Assembly (NCBI GenBank): GCA_902797415.1
Contig: CADBSQ010000092.1
Span: 1-10,073 of the forward strand
DNA length: 10,073 bases
Source: an uncultured Erysipelotrichaceae bacterium
Lineage (GTDB): Bacteria > Bacillota_I > Bacilli_A > RF39 > UBA660
Direction of reading: 5' to 3'
Shown here in pieces: positions 1-5,893 of this stretch (position 1 is the first letter of the stretch; each line of letters begins with the position of its first letter). Under the pieces are notes generated by a model. That model was not told the DNA's origin. It saw only the letters and a program-made list of their open reading frames with translations, and made no database searches. The position numbers and the translations under genes are program-made.

Positions 1-672
1 ACTGATCCACTCTTTGTAGTAGATTTAAAAGATGAAACAAATCCTAAAGTATTAGGTGAACTTCATATACCAGGATACAGCAGCTACTTGCACCCATATG
101 ATGAGAACCATTTAATTGGAATTGGTATGGAAACAGAAGAGACTGTAAATAGAGATGCATACGGCAAAGTGATTAGCACAAGTGCAATAGTTACTGGCAT
201 GAAAATGAGCTTGTTTGATGTAAGTGATGTTACAAATCCTAAAGAAATATCCAAAACTGTTATTGGAGATAGATACACATTATCAAGTGTTTTAACTAAT
301 CCAAAGGCACTGTTGTTTTCAAAAGAGAAGGAACTACTCGCAATTCCAGTTAACAACTATGATGAAGAATTTGAAGTAGACGAAACTGATAAAGTCTCTG
401 ATGAAATAAATGATTTTAATAGAAGAAATAAAAACCGAAAAAGTGAAGGATATTTTGTATATAACATAAACCTAGAAGATGGCTTTAAACTAAAGGGCTC
501 CATAACACATGAGATAAATAAAAATGATGTAGATGAATACTATTGGCGATATAATTCAAAACTTCTTAGAGGATTATACATTGGTGACAATTTAATCACA
601 GTATCGGAAGACGAAATAAAAATAAATGACTTAAATAACTTAGATTTACTAAGTGAACTAAAACTAAAATAG
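1..672 (+). CDS. Beta-propeller domain protein, C-terminal part (5' end outside window)
   Basis: The reading frame is open from the first base to TAG at 670-672, giving 223 residues of a protein whose start lies upstream. It opens with DPLFVVDLKDETNPKVLGEL and then HPYDENHLIGIG. A second blade-like copy follows, with MSLFDVSDVTNPKEIS near residues 69-84. Alternating 'F.VDL.D..NPK..GEL' and 'YL...DENHL..IG' strands are typical of the secreted C-terminal beta-propeller family (Pfam Beta_propel), found as surface proteins in Bacillota and Archaea. An acidic, lysine-rich insertion (about residues 120-145) looks like a surface loop. Family members are usually 600-700 residues with an N-terminal signal or membrane anchor, so about two thirds is missing here. 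The biochemical role of the family is unknown. The stop codon overlaps the ribosome binding site of the next gene, so the two are probably cotranscribed. Confidence 0.85.
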   Translation, partial: TDPLFVVDLKDETNPKVLGELHIPGYSSYLHPYDENHLIGIGMETEETVNRDAYGKVISTSAIVTGMKMSLFDVSDVTNPKEISKTVIGDRYTLSSVLTNPKALLFSKEKELLAIPVNNYDEEFEVDETDKVSDEINDFNRRNKNRKSEGYFVYNINLEDGFKLKGSITHEINKNDVDEYYWRYNSKLLRGLYIGDNLITVSEDEIKINDLNNLDLLSELKLK

Positions 673-683
673 GAGGAATTACA

Positions 684-941
684 ATGGGAAAAATTGAAAA
701 AAATAGCTCTGTTATGCCTGCTTGCTCTCTAACTTTAGGCATTATCTCAATACTTAGTGCATTATTTTGGTATATTACATTACCAACAGGTATTTTAGGA
801 CTAATCTTTGGTGTTAAAAGTTATAGACAATTTAGAAGCAAGTTGGGACTTGCAGGGTTAATTACATCAATTATTGGATTATCTTTATTTGTATTTATTT
901 ATGTTTCTTTAATTATTCTTTTAATGATTAATAATTATTAG
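684..941 (+). CDS. Small DUF4190-like membrane protein
   Basis: This 85-residue protein has two hydrophobic stretches (about residues 12-43 and 54-82) separated by a basic loop (KSYRQFRSKLG). The pattern 'LTLGIISILSALFWY', then 'GILGLIFGVKSYR', then 'LGLAGLITSIIGL' fits DUF4190, a two-helix membrane family common in Bacillota and Actinomycetota with no assigned function. ATG at 684 is chosen because AGGAGG at 671-676 sits 7 bases upstream and overlaps the stop of the preceding gene. The protein lies 8 bases before the ABC ATPase gene, so it could be an accessory membrane partner of the exporter or simply a passenger in the operon. DUF assignment is by pattern only. Confidence 0.75.
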   Translation: MGKIEKNSSVMPACSLTLGIISILSALFWYITLPTGILGLIFGVKSYRQFRSKLGLAGLITSIIGLSLFVFIYVSLIILLMINNY

Positions 942-949
942 GCGATCTT

Positions 950-1930
950 ATGAGCATAGTTGAAGTTAAAAATCTTTCAAAGATTTATAAATACAAAGTT
1001 AAAGATAAAGACAAAGGATTCATCTATAATCTTTTTAACGAAAAAGAAAAAGAAGTAAGAGCAATAAGTAATATATCATTTACAGTAGAAGAGGGGGAGA
1101 CAGTTGCGTTTATTGGTCCTAATGGAGCAGGTAAATCCACAACAATTAAAATGCTAACAGGAATTTTATACCCTGATAAGGGTGAAATAAGTGTCTGTGG
1201 TTTAACTCCAATAAAAGATAGAAATGCACTTTCATATAATATTGGAACTGTTTTTGGTCAAAGAAGTCAGCTTCTACCTAATCTTCCATTAACAGAAACT
1301 ATGGAAATGTTTGGTGCGATGTATGATATGGAAAAGAATGCCATAAATAAAAGAATTAAAGAGCTATCCAAACTATTTGGCTTAGAAGAATTCTTGGATC
1401 AACCCGTAAGAAAACTATCTTTAGGACAAAGAATGCGTGCAGAAATTGCTCTCTCGCTTTTACACAGACCAAGAATAATATTTTTAGATGAACCTACTAT
1501 TGGATTAGATGTTGTCTCTAAAAAAAGCTTAAGAGATCTATTACTCAAAATAAACAAAGAAGAAAAAGTAACTATATTTTTAACAAGTCATGATACAGAA
1601 GATATTCAAAGCATATGTGATAGATGTATAATTATTAGTAAAGGAAAGTTAATAATTGATACCTCAACTAAAAAACTTTTAAATGATTACTTAAAGAATA
1701 AAAGTATCATTATAACTCCTAATGCAGAGTTTACAGAATATCCAGATCTTTTAGATGGCATGAGTTACACCAAAAAAGATAAAAACCAAATAATAGTTAA
1801 TATTGATCTTGAAAAAATACATACTCAAAAAGCACTTCAACATTTAATCAAATTATTTGATATCGATGATATAAACATTGATAATGAGTCGCTAGAAAGT
1901 ATAATTAGGAGCATCTATGAAAAAGCTTAA
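950..1930 (+). CDS. ABC-2-type exporter ATP-binding protein (COG4586-like)
   Basis: This 326-residue cytoplasmic ATPase powers an ABC exporter. All motifs are intact: Walker A GPNGAGKST at residues 56-64 (Lys62), Q-loop Gln104 in VFGQRSQL, signature LSLGQ at 156-160, Walker B IIFLDE at 176-181 with catalytic Glu181, D-loop GLD at 185-187 and H-loop His214 in TSHD. An N-terminal extension before Walker A (FIYNLFNEKEKEVRAI) and the VFGQRSQL Q-loop are features of the COG4586 group, which pairs with permeases of the COG4587 and COG3694 types, as seen here. Residues 240-326 form a C-terminal domain of unknown role. The ribosome binding site is weak (only GGCGA just upstream), so translation may depend on coupling to the preceding gene, which ends 8 bases before. 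The substrate is not known; relatives are loosely annotated as drug or daunorubicin exporters. Confidence 0.93.
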   Translation: MSIVEVKNLSKIYKYKVKDKDKGFIYNLFNEKEKEVRAISNISFTVEEGETVAFIGPNGAGKSTTIKMLTGILYPDKGEISVCGLTPIKDRNALSYNIGTVFGQRSQLLPNLPLTETMEMFGAMYDMEKNAINKRIKELSKLFGLEEFLDQPVRKLSLGQRMRAEIALSLLHRPRIIFLDEPTIGLDVVSKKSLRDLLLKINKEEKVTIFLTSHDTEDIQSICDRCIIISKGKLIIDTSTKKLLNDYLKNKSIIITPNAEFTEYPDLLDGMSYTKKDKNQIIVNIDLEKIHTQKALQHLIKLFDIDDINIDNESLESIIRSIYEKA

Positions 1931-2714
1931 GTTCCCACTTAAAGTATCAAAAATATTTATGAAAAATCAGATGCAAGACAATACTAACTTAATATTAGAT
2001 GTATTCAATATGGTATCAAGATGTTTAGTAGTATTCCTTTTATACGCATATGTTTTTAATCTAAAGGGCGGAATTGTAAACGGAACAGACTATAAAACTA
2101 CCATGTGGAGTATGTTTATATACTTTTGTATTATGACACTTAATTTAAGAAAAGTATATGACGAAATAATGAAAGAAGTTAAATCAGGAAATGTGGAAAT
2201 GTCCTTAAACAAACCATATAGTTATTTAACAATTAGTTTTTTCAAGATAATTGGTAAAGGTTTATTTTCATTTTTATTTATTAGTTTAGTTGGTTTAATT
2301 ATGATGATTATATTTATAGGTTATCCAAATGTAAATTATTTTCATTTTATACCAATGTTTATAACTACATTCTTTTTAGGTCAAATATTAGCTTTGCTAG
2401 TATATGGATTAATTGGAGTGTTAGCATTTTTTATTCAAGATGTTAAGCCAATATATTGGATTGTAGATAAATTTGTTATGGTACTAGGTGGTAGTTACTT
2501 GCCAGTATCAATGTTTCCACCCTTTATGAAATTATTGGCATTTATTAGTCCTTTTGGAGCAATAAACTTTGCGACAAGTACAGTATATTCTTCATTTGAA
2601 AGTGAATACCTAATAAGAACTTTACTTCAAGTAACATGGATTTTTATCTTTGGTATTATATTATACTATGTGTATAAAAAGTCTTTAGAAAAGTCAATGG
2701 TAAATGGTGGTTAA
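1917..2714 (+). CDS. ABC-2 family transporter permease, first subunit (COG4587-like)
   Basis: This 265-residue polytopic membrane protein has about six predicted membrane helices: roughly residues 28-48, 64-80, 107-133, 143-172, 185-220 and 237-255. It matches the ABC-2 permease family that accompanies COG4586-type ATPases (Pfam ABC2_membrane_6). Typical sequence includes the 'EIMKEVKSGNVEMSLNKPYS' segment after the second helix and the 'GGSYLPVSMFPPFM' turn before the last helices. The gene starts inside the ATPase gene, overlapping it by 14 bases, and AGGAG at 1907-1911 lies five bases before ATG 1917. The overlap points to coupled translation and a stoichiometric complex. Together with the next gene it should form the heterodimeric channel. 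The exported substrate cannot be inferred. Confidence 0.88.
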   Translation: MKKLKFPLKVSKIFMKNQMQDNTNLILDVFNMVSRCLVVFLLYAYVFNLKGGIVNGTDYKTTMWSMFIYFCIMTLNLRKVYDEIMKEVKSGNVEMSLNKPYSYLTISFFKIIGKGLFSFLFISLVGLIMMIIFIGYPNVNYFHFIPMFITTFFLGQILALLVYGLIGVLAFFIQDVKPIYWIVDKFVMVLGGSYLPVSMFPPFMKLLAFISPFGAINFATSTVYSSFESEYLIRTLLQVTWIFIFGIILYYVYKKSLEKSMVNGG

Positions 2715-2716
2715 AT

Positions 2717-3508
2717 ATGAGTGATATCAAATTTGCTTTAACAAGCATTAAAAAGAATTTTAGAAATGAAAAAGAACTAAGAATATCATTCTTAATATCA
2801 ATTTTAGGAATGGTTTTAAATAATGTTGCTTTTCTAATAATATGGTATTACTTTGGAAAAACAATAGGGATCATAAATGGATGGGAACCACTTGATATAT
2901 TGGGTTTATTTGCTTTTTCTGGTATTAGTTATGGGTTAGTTGAAACGCCATTTCAGGGTATTTTTAAACTACCAACATATATTGCTTCAGGAGTGTTTGA
3001 TAAGTTTTTAACAACACCAAAAAATATACTTATAAAAGTTTCTACTTCTGCACTTAGTACTAGTGCAATTGGGGACTTATTATATGGATTAGTTTGTTTT
3101 GTAATGTTTGCAATATTTAGGAAATTAACTGTGTTTCAATTATTTCTTGCTTTTTCATTGATGATAATTACTTCTATAATTTATTATTCGTTCTCGCTTA
3201 TATGCATGAGCATATCTTTTTATCTAATGGAAGGGGAGAATGTTTCTGAAGGATTACATAATTTGTTTTTAAGTAATAGCTTATACCATGGAGGAGCATT
3301 TACTGGAGCATTGAGATTTATCTTTATATTCCTCATCCCATCGTTATTACTTGGTGCAGTCCCAGTAGAAATTATAATTAATATGTCACTTATTCAATTT
3401 ATTATGATAATACTGCTCACTATATTTTGGTTTATATTATCTATATTATTCTTTTATAAATCGATTAGAAAATATGAAAGCAATAACTTTTTTGGATTTG
3501 GTCATTAA
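2717..3508 (+). CDS. ABC-2 family transporter permease, second subunit (COG3694-like)
   Basis: This 263-residue membrane protein has about six helices (roughly residues 24-46, 60-77, 118-134, 140-170, 193-220 and 222-248). The segment 'PTYIASGVFDKFLTTPKN' after the second helix corresponds to 'GNVEMSLNKPYS' in the other permease, which suggests the two are distant homologues forming a heterodimer. The start lies two bases after the stop of the first permease gene, with only a modest GGTGG ribosome binding site overlapping the end of that gene. It is the last transporter component, and the deaminase gene follows after 12 bases. A COG3694-type assignment is by arrangement and motif pattern. Confidence 0.88.
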   Translation: MSDIKFALTSIKKNFRNEKELRISFLISILGMVLNNVAFLIIWYYFGKTIGIINGWEPLDILGLFAFSGISYGLVETPFQGIFKLPTYIASGVFDKFLTTPKNILIKVSTSALSTSAIGDLLYGLVCFVMFAIFRKLTVFQLFLAFSLMIITSIIYYSFSLICMSISFYLMEGENVSEGLHNLFLSNSLYHGGAFTGALRFIFIFLIPSLLLGAVPVEIIINMSLIQFIMIILLTIFWFILSILFFYKSIRKYESNNFFGFGH

Positions 3509-3520
3509 AAGGAGGTAATT

Positions 3521-3910
3521 ATGTACAAAGAAGATATTGAATTAGCAAAAAAGGCAAGATTAAATGCGTATTCTCCATATGGAAAATATTATGTAGGTGC
3601 TTGTCTAAGGTGTAAAGATGATACAACGTATTTAGGGTGTAACATTGAAAATCATGGAATTCAAGCAATATGTGCTGAAAGAACTGCTTTTGCGAAAGCA
3701 TTATCTGAAGGTAAAAGAGATTTTAAATCAATCGCTATTGTAGGTGCTCCTATGGACGCAGAAGCAACAGATATATGTTTTCCTTGTGGATACTGTAGAC
3801 AATTTATAAGTGAATTTATTGATGAAGATTTTAAATTTATTTTTGAAGATAATGGAGAAATAGTAGTATATACAATCGATGATTTGTTGCCTAATAGGTT
3901 TGAATTTTAA
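3521..3910 (+). CDS. cdd: Cytidine deaminase
   Basis: This enzyme hydrolytically deaminates cytidine and deoxycytidine to uridine and deoxyuridine in pyrimidine salvage. The 129-residue length matches the small homotetrameric class. The nucleoside-binding NIEN lies at residues 41-44. The zinc and catalytic motif CAER is at 51-54 (zinc ligand Cys51, proton shuttle Glu53), and PCGYC at 88-92 supplies zinc ligands Cys89 and Cys92. The three-cysteine zinc site is that of tetrameric CDAs. A near-ideal AAAGGAGGT at 3508-3516, overlapping the stop of the permease gene, fixes the start at 3521. It sits 12 bases behind an exporter gene, an unusual partner, and is followed by a terminator, so it is the last gene of the operon. 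Confidence 0.95.
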   Translation: MYKEDIELAKKARLNAYSPYGKYYVGACLRCKDDTTYLGCNIENHGIQAICAERTAFAKALSEGKRDFKSIAIVGAPMDAEATDICFPCGYCRQFISEFIDEDFKFIFEDNGEIVVYTIDDLLPNRFEF

Positions 3911-3924
3911 CCATTAAAATAAAT

Positions 3925-3954
3925 AATATGGAGTATTCCATATTTTTATTTTGC
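3925..3954 (+). terminator. Rho-independent terminator of the exporter-cdd operon
   Basis: An 8-bp perfect stem, AATATGGA at 3925-3932 and TCCATATT at 3937-3944, encloses the loop GTAT and is followed by a T-rich tail (TTTATTTTGC). It lies 14 bases after the cdd stop codon. The stem is AT-rich, so its strength is uncertain. Confidence 0.7.
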
Positions 3955-3962
3955 TAAATATA

Positions 3963-3994
3963 TACAAAAAAACTAATTCATTTCTGAATTAGTT
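3963..3994 (-). terminator. Rho-independent terminator of the tRNA operon
   Basis: A 10-bp perfect inverted repeat, AACTAATTCA at 3971-3980 and TGAATTAGTT at 3985-3994, has a 4-base loop. Read on the minus strand it is followed by a run of seven T (the stem's last two plus five more), an intrinsic terminator for the tRNA array ending at 4033. On the plus strand the tail ATTTAT is poorer, although it could back up the cdd terminator. Confidence 0.75.
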
Positions 3995-4032
3995 ATTTAT
4001 CAAAACTCGAAAAATTCGATCAGTACTCTTTA

Positions 4033-4109
4033 TGGTACACCCAGAGGGAGTCGAACCCCCAACCTTTAGATCCGTAGTCTAACGCTCTATCCAATTGCGC
4101 TATGGGTGC
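4033..4109 (-). tRNA. tRNA-Arg (anticodon ACG)
   Basis: This 77-nt cloverleaf read on the minus strand has acceptor GCACCCA pairing with TGGGTGT (terminal G-U), anticodon stem TTAGA/TCTAA with loop CTACGGA, and T-loop TTCGACT. The discriminator is A and CCA is encoded. The ACG anticodon is normally edited to ICG by TadA to read CGU, CGC and CGA. It is the last gene of the array and is separated from tRNA-Phe by a hairpin at 4120-4137. Confidence 0.96.
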
Positions 4110-4119
4110 ATAAAAGTAA

Positions 4120-4145
4120 AACCCTATTAAAAGGGTTGTTTTTTT
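4120..4145. terminator. Terminator-like hairpin inside the tRNA array
   Basis: A 6-bp stem, AACCCT at 4120-4125 and AGGGTT at 4132-4137, has a 6-base loop. On the plus strand it is followed by G and then seven T, a good intrinsic terminator that could stop read-through coming from the cdd side. On the minus strand the tail is TTACTTTTA, which might partly terminate after tRNA-Phe and lower tRNA-Arg expression, or act as a processing spacer. Orientation cannot be settled from sequence. Confidence 0.55.
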
Positions 4146-4150
4146 CTTCC

Positions 4151-4226
<76 letters not shown>

Positions 4227-4231
4227 AAAAA

Positions 4232-4308
4232 TGGCGGTTCGTACGGGATTTGAACCCGTGATCTCCTGCGTGACAGGCAGGCGTCCTGGACCCCTAGACT
4301 AACGAACC
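4232..4308 (-). tRNA. tRNA-Asp (anticodon GTC)
   Basis: This 77-nt cloverleaf on the minus strand has acceptor GGTTCGT/ACGAACC, anticodon stem CCTGC/GCAGG around loop CTGTCAC (anticodon GTC), and T-loop TTCAAAT. The discriminator is G, the usual aspartate identity element, and CCA is encoded. It follows the initiator tRNA by a single base. Confidence 0.95.
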
Positions 4309-4309
4309 A

Positions 4310-4384
4310 TGGTTGCGGGCGAAGGATTTGAACCTACGACCTCCGGGTTATGAGCCCGGCGAGCTACCGCTGCTCCATCCCGCG
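4310..4384 (-). tRNA. Initiator tRNA-Met (anticodon CAT)
   Basis: This 75-nt minus-strand cloverleaf begins CGCGGGA and ends GCCCGCA-A-CCA. Initiator hallmarks are the unpaired C1:A72 at the acceptor end and three consecutive G-C pairs closing the anticodon loop (CCGGG, CTCATAA, CCCGG). The D-loop is short (AGCGGTA). Two further non-pairs are visible: A7 opposite G66, and U50 opposite U64 in the T-stem (GTAGG/CCTTC). It is therefore a clear initiator tRNA with an oddly weak acceptor/T-arm junction. CCA is encoded. Confidence 0.95.
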
Positions 4385-4397
4385 ATAAATATTTCAA

Positions 4398-4488
4398 TGG
4401 CGGAGAAAGAGGGATTCGAACCCCCGCGCCGTTTCCGACCTCCTGGTTTTCAAGACCAGTCCCTTCAACCGAACTTGGGTATTTCTCC
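4398..4488 (-). tRNA. tRNA-Ser (anticodon TGA)
   Basis: This 91-nt class II tRNA on the minus strand has a long variable arm, as serine tRNAs do. The acceptor is GGAGAAA/TTTCTCC, the anticodon stem CTGGT/ACCAG encloses loop CTTGAAA (anticodon TGA), the discriminator is G and CCA is encoded. It is the first gene of the array, about 12 bases after the expected transcription start. Confidence 0.96.
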
Positions 4489-4507
4489 GTTTTTTAAGAA
4501 CACCTAG

Positions 4508-4537
4508 ATTATAACACAACATATTTTAAGGTGTCAA
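4508..4537 (-). promoter_or_regulatory. Sigma-A promoter of the tRNA operon
   Basis: Read on the minus strand, TTGACA (4537-4532) and TATAAT (4513-4508) are both perfect consensus hexamers, separated by 18 bases. Transcription should start near 4500, a dozen bases before tRNA-Ser, as expected for a stable-RNA operon. Confidence 0.85.
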
Positions 4538-4643
4538 CCTTAAATTTCAATATATTTACCAGTATTATCCATTTAATATAAATATCCCAAAACGAAATTA
4601 TTATATCATCTAGAATATAATTTACAATCTTATGTATTATTAA

Positions 4644-4671
4644 TTGACAATCTTTAGAAAATAAGTATAAT
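4644..4671 (+). promoter_or_regulatory. Sigma-A promoter of the two-gene unknown operon
   Basis: TTGACA at 4644-4649 and TATAAT at 4666-4671 are perfect hexamers with a 16-base spacer. The predicted start near 4678 leaves a leader of about 27 bases before the ATG at 4705. Such a strong promoter suggests abundant expression of the unknown proteins. It is divergent from the tRNA promoter, with about 105 bases between the two -35 elements. Confidence 0.8.
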
Positions 4672-4689
4672 AATTGTACATTAAATATG

Positions 4690-4695
4690 AAGGAG
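4690..4695 (+). promoter_or_regulatory. Ribosome binding site deciding the 4705 start
   Basis: AAGGAG at 4690-4695 is 9 bases before ATG 4705. The in-frame ATG at 4687 lies before this site and has no ribosome binding site of its own, so 4705 is the likely start. Confidence 0.75.
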
Positions 4696-4704
4696 ATTGT
4701 AATA

Positions 4705-5859
4705 ATGAAAGTAATAATTCCTAAAATGGAAGAAAAGCTTGAAGAACTAGAATCTAGTTTTTCCAAAATGGACGTTAACACTAAATCAATGAAAACATTT
4801 AGTGAACTACACGTTATTTTAGAAAAAGTTAAAAAGGGTGAAATAGAAAATTATACAGACTTAATAGAAAGATTTAATCGGCTAACAACAGAATTAACAG
4901 AAAGAAAAGATTTTTTAGAAAAGAGTTATCAAAGACTTCAGAATGTTGCCTTGAGATTTGCAAATTTTGATATTGATATTGTAAATTCTTATACATTTGC
5001 AGAAACAGATTTATACTTAACAGCAATTAAAGGAGCCGATACAAATGACCAAGAATATGTTAACTATTCGTGGCAAACAACTATGGCTTTATCGACTATA
5101 AAAGAATTAGAGAATTTAGCAGATAGAATCGACGGAATATTGAATAGACTTAAACAGTTAGAGTTACAATTCTGCTTAATTGGAGTAAACATTCGCGAAA
5201 TACCTGACTATCAGACAGTTCAAAACTCAATCAAACTTCTTAAAGAAAATTTTTTATTGCTGTCTGTAATGGAAATAATCACAGAAAAAATTGAACCTGC
5301 ATTGAATCATATGGAATCAACTATTGCGTTTTACAACACTGTAAATTCCAGCTTGAATGAATTATTATCAAAAATACCTGAAGCTGCTTCCATTAGTTCC
5401 TATAGGAAACTGTTAGCTATTATAGAAAGTCAAAAAGATTTAGGAATAGGAAGAATAAGCAGCCAAGAATTTATTGAGAGAATGCATGATTATTCGGTTG
5501 AAGCACCTGAAAAAGATGTAACTAATGACCAAAAAGATAATACAGATATAAAAAGATTAATCAGATATTTTTTACAAGAAAATCAGAAAGCTTATGATTT
5601 AATTCTATCAAGTTTTAACCATGAAAACATCGAACAAACTAAAGAAGACAACGAAGAAAGTCTAATAGCATATTTACTAAAAGAACGTCAAAAGGCTTTT
5701 GATTTAATCCTATCAAGTTTCAGTCATGAACAAGGTGAAGAACTAACTGAAAAGACTACAAAACAAAGTTTATTTGAATACTTTTTACAAGAGAACCAAA
5801 AAGCATACAATTTATTTATGGATAGTTTCAGTGACGATGAAAAAAAGCCAAAACAATAA
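4705..5859 (+). CDS. Helix-rich repeat protein of unknown function, with three C-terminal repeats
   Basis: I do not recognise this protein. It is 384 residues, rich in Lys, Glu, Leu and Ile, with no signal peptide or membrane segment, so cytoplasmic and probably almost all alpha-helical. Residues 1-245 contain four degenerate units about 65 residues apart, beginning near 12, 75, 147 and 208. Their common pattern is a leucine-rich helix, an 'F...(G/D)V/I(N/D)I/T' turn, an aromatic (often Phe or Tyr), and a second helix ending near 'L..I..LK'. Residues 284-384 hold three tandem copies of a 35-36-residue unit with core Y(F/L)LxExQKAxxLxxxSF, joined by acidic linkers. The tail ends EKKPKQ. The next gene is a paralogue 34 bases downstream and shares the first-unit motif (LxxL..SF...V.T..M..FSEL). 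Possible roles such as scaffold or coiled-coil adaptor are inference only; no catalytic motif is visible. Confidence 0.8.
   Translation: MKVIIPKMEEKLEELESSFSKMDVNTKSMKTFSELHVILEKVKKGEIENYTDLIERFNRLTTELTERKDFLEKSYQRLQNVALRFANFDIDIVNSYTFAETDLYLTAIKGADTNDQEYVNYSWQTTMALSTIKELENLADRIDGILNRLKQLELQFCLIGVNIREIPDYQTVQNSIKLLKENFLLLSVMEIITEKIEPALNHMESTIAFYNTVNSSLNELLSKIPEAASISSYRKLLAIIESQKDLGIGRISSQEFIERMHDYSVEAPEKDVTNDQKDNTDIKRLIRYFLQENQKAYDLILSSFNHENIEQTKEDNEESLIAYLLKERQKAFDLILSSFSHEQGEELTEKTTKQSLFEYFLQENQKAYNLFMDSFSDDEKKPKQ
5554..5856 (+). repeat. Three tandem 35-36-codon repeats inside the first unknown gene
   Basis: Copies begin at 5554, 5659 and 5767 (periods 105 and 108 bases), and the third is shortened by the stop codon. 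Shared protein cores are RYFLQENQKAYDLILSSF, AYLLKERQKAFDLILSSF and EYFLQENQKAYNLFMDSF. DNA similarity is still evident (for example TTTAATTCTATCAAGTTT and TTTAATCCTATCAAGTTT in copies 1 and 2), which points to fairly recent internal duplication. Confidence 0.85.
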
Positions 5860-5893
5860 GAGTAATGGGTTTTTATAAGAAAGGATTAAAAAT

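Noticed and set aside
84..356. Minus-strand 90-codon open frame
   Set aside because: It is antisense to the conserved beta-propeller coding region and has no ribosome binding site or family resemblance.
3519..3701. Minus-strand 60-codon open frame
   Set aside because: It is antisense to cytidine deaminase.
4007..4019. Short palindrome TCGAA-AAA-TTCGA downstream of tRNA-Arg
   Set aside because: A 5-bp AT-rich stem with a 3-base loop is expected by chance, and a better terminator lies just beyond it.
4313..4507. Plus-strand 64-codon open frame (contains RPPGYEPGELPLLHPA)
   Set aside because: It is the antisense of the initiator Met and Ser tRNA genes. Such frames are a well-known source of spurious protein annotations.
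4687..4704. Upstream ATG of the first unknown gene (six more residues)
   Set aside because: It precedes the AAGGAG site at 4690-4695, which is correctly spaced for ATG 4705.
4509..4781. Minus-strand 90-codon open frame
   Set aside because: It spans the two divergent promoters and the start of the unknown gene. Its serine-rich start is a shadow of the plus-strand coding sequence.
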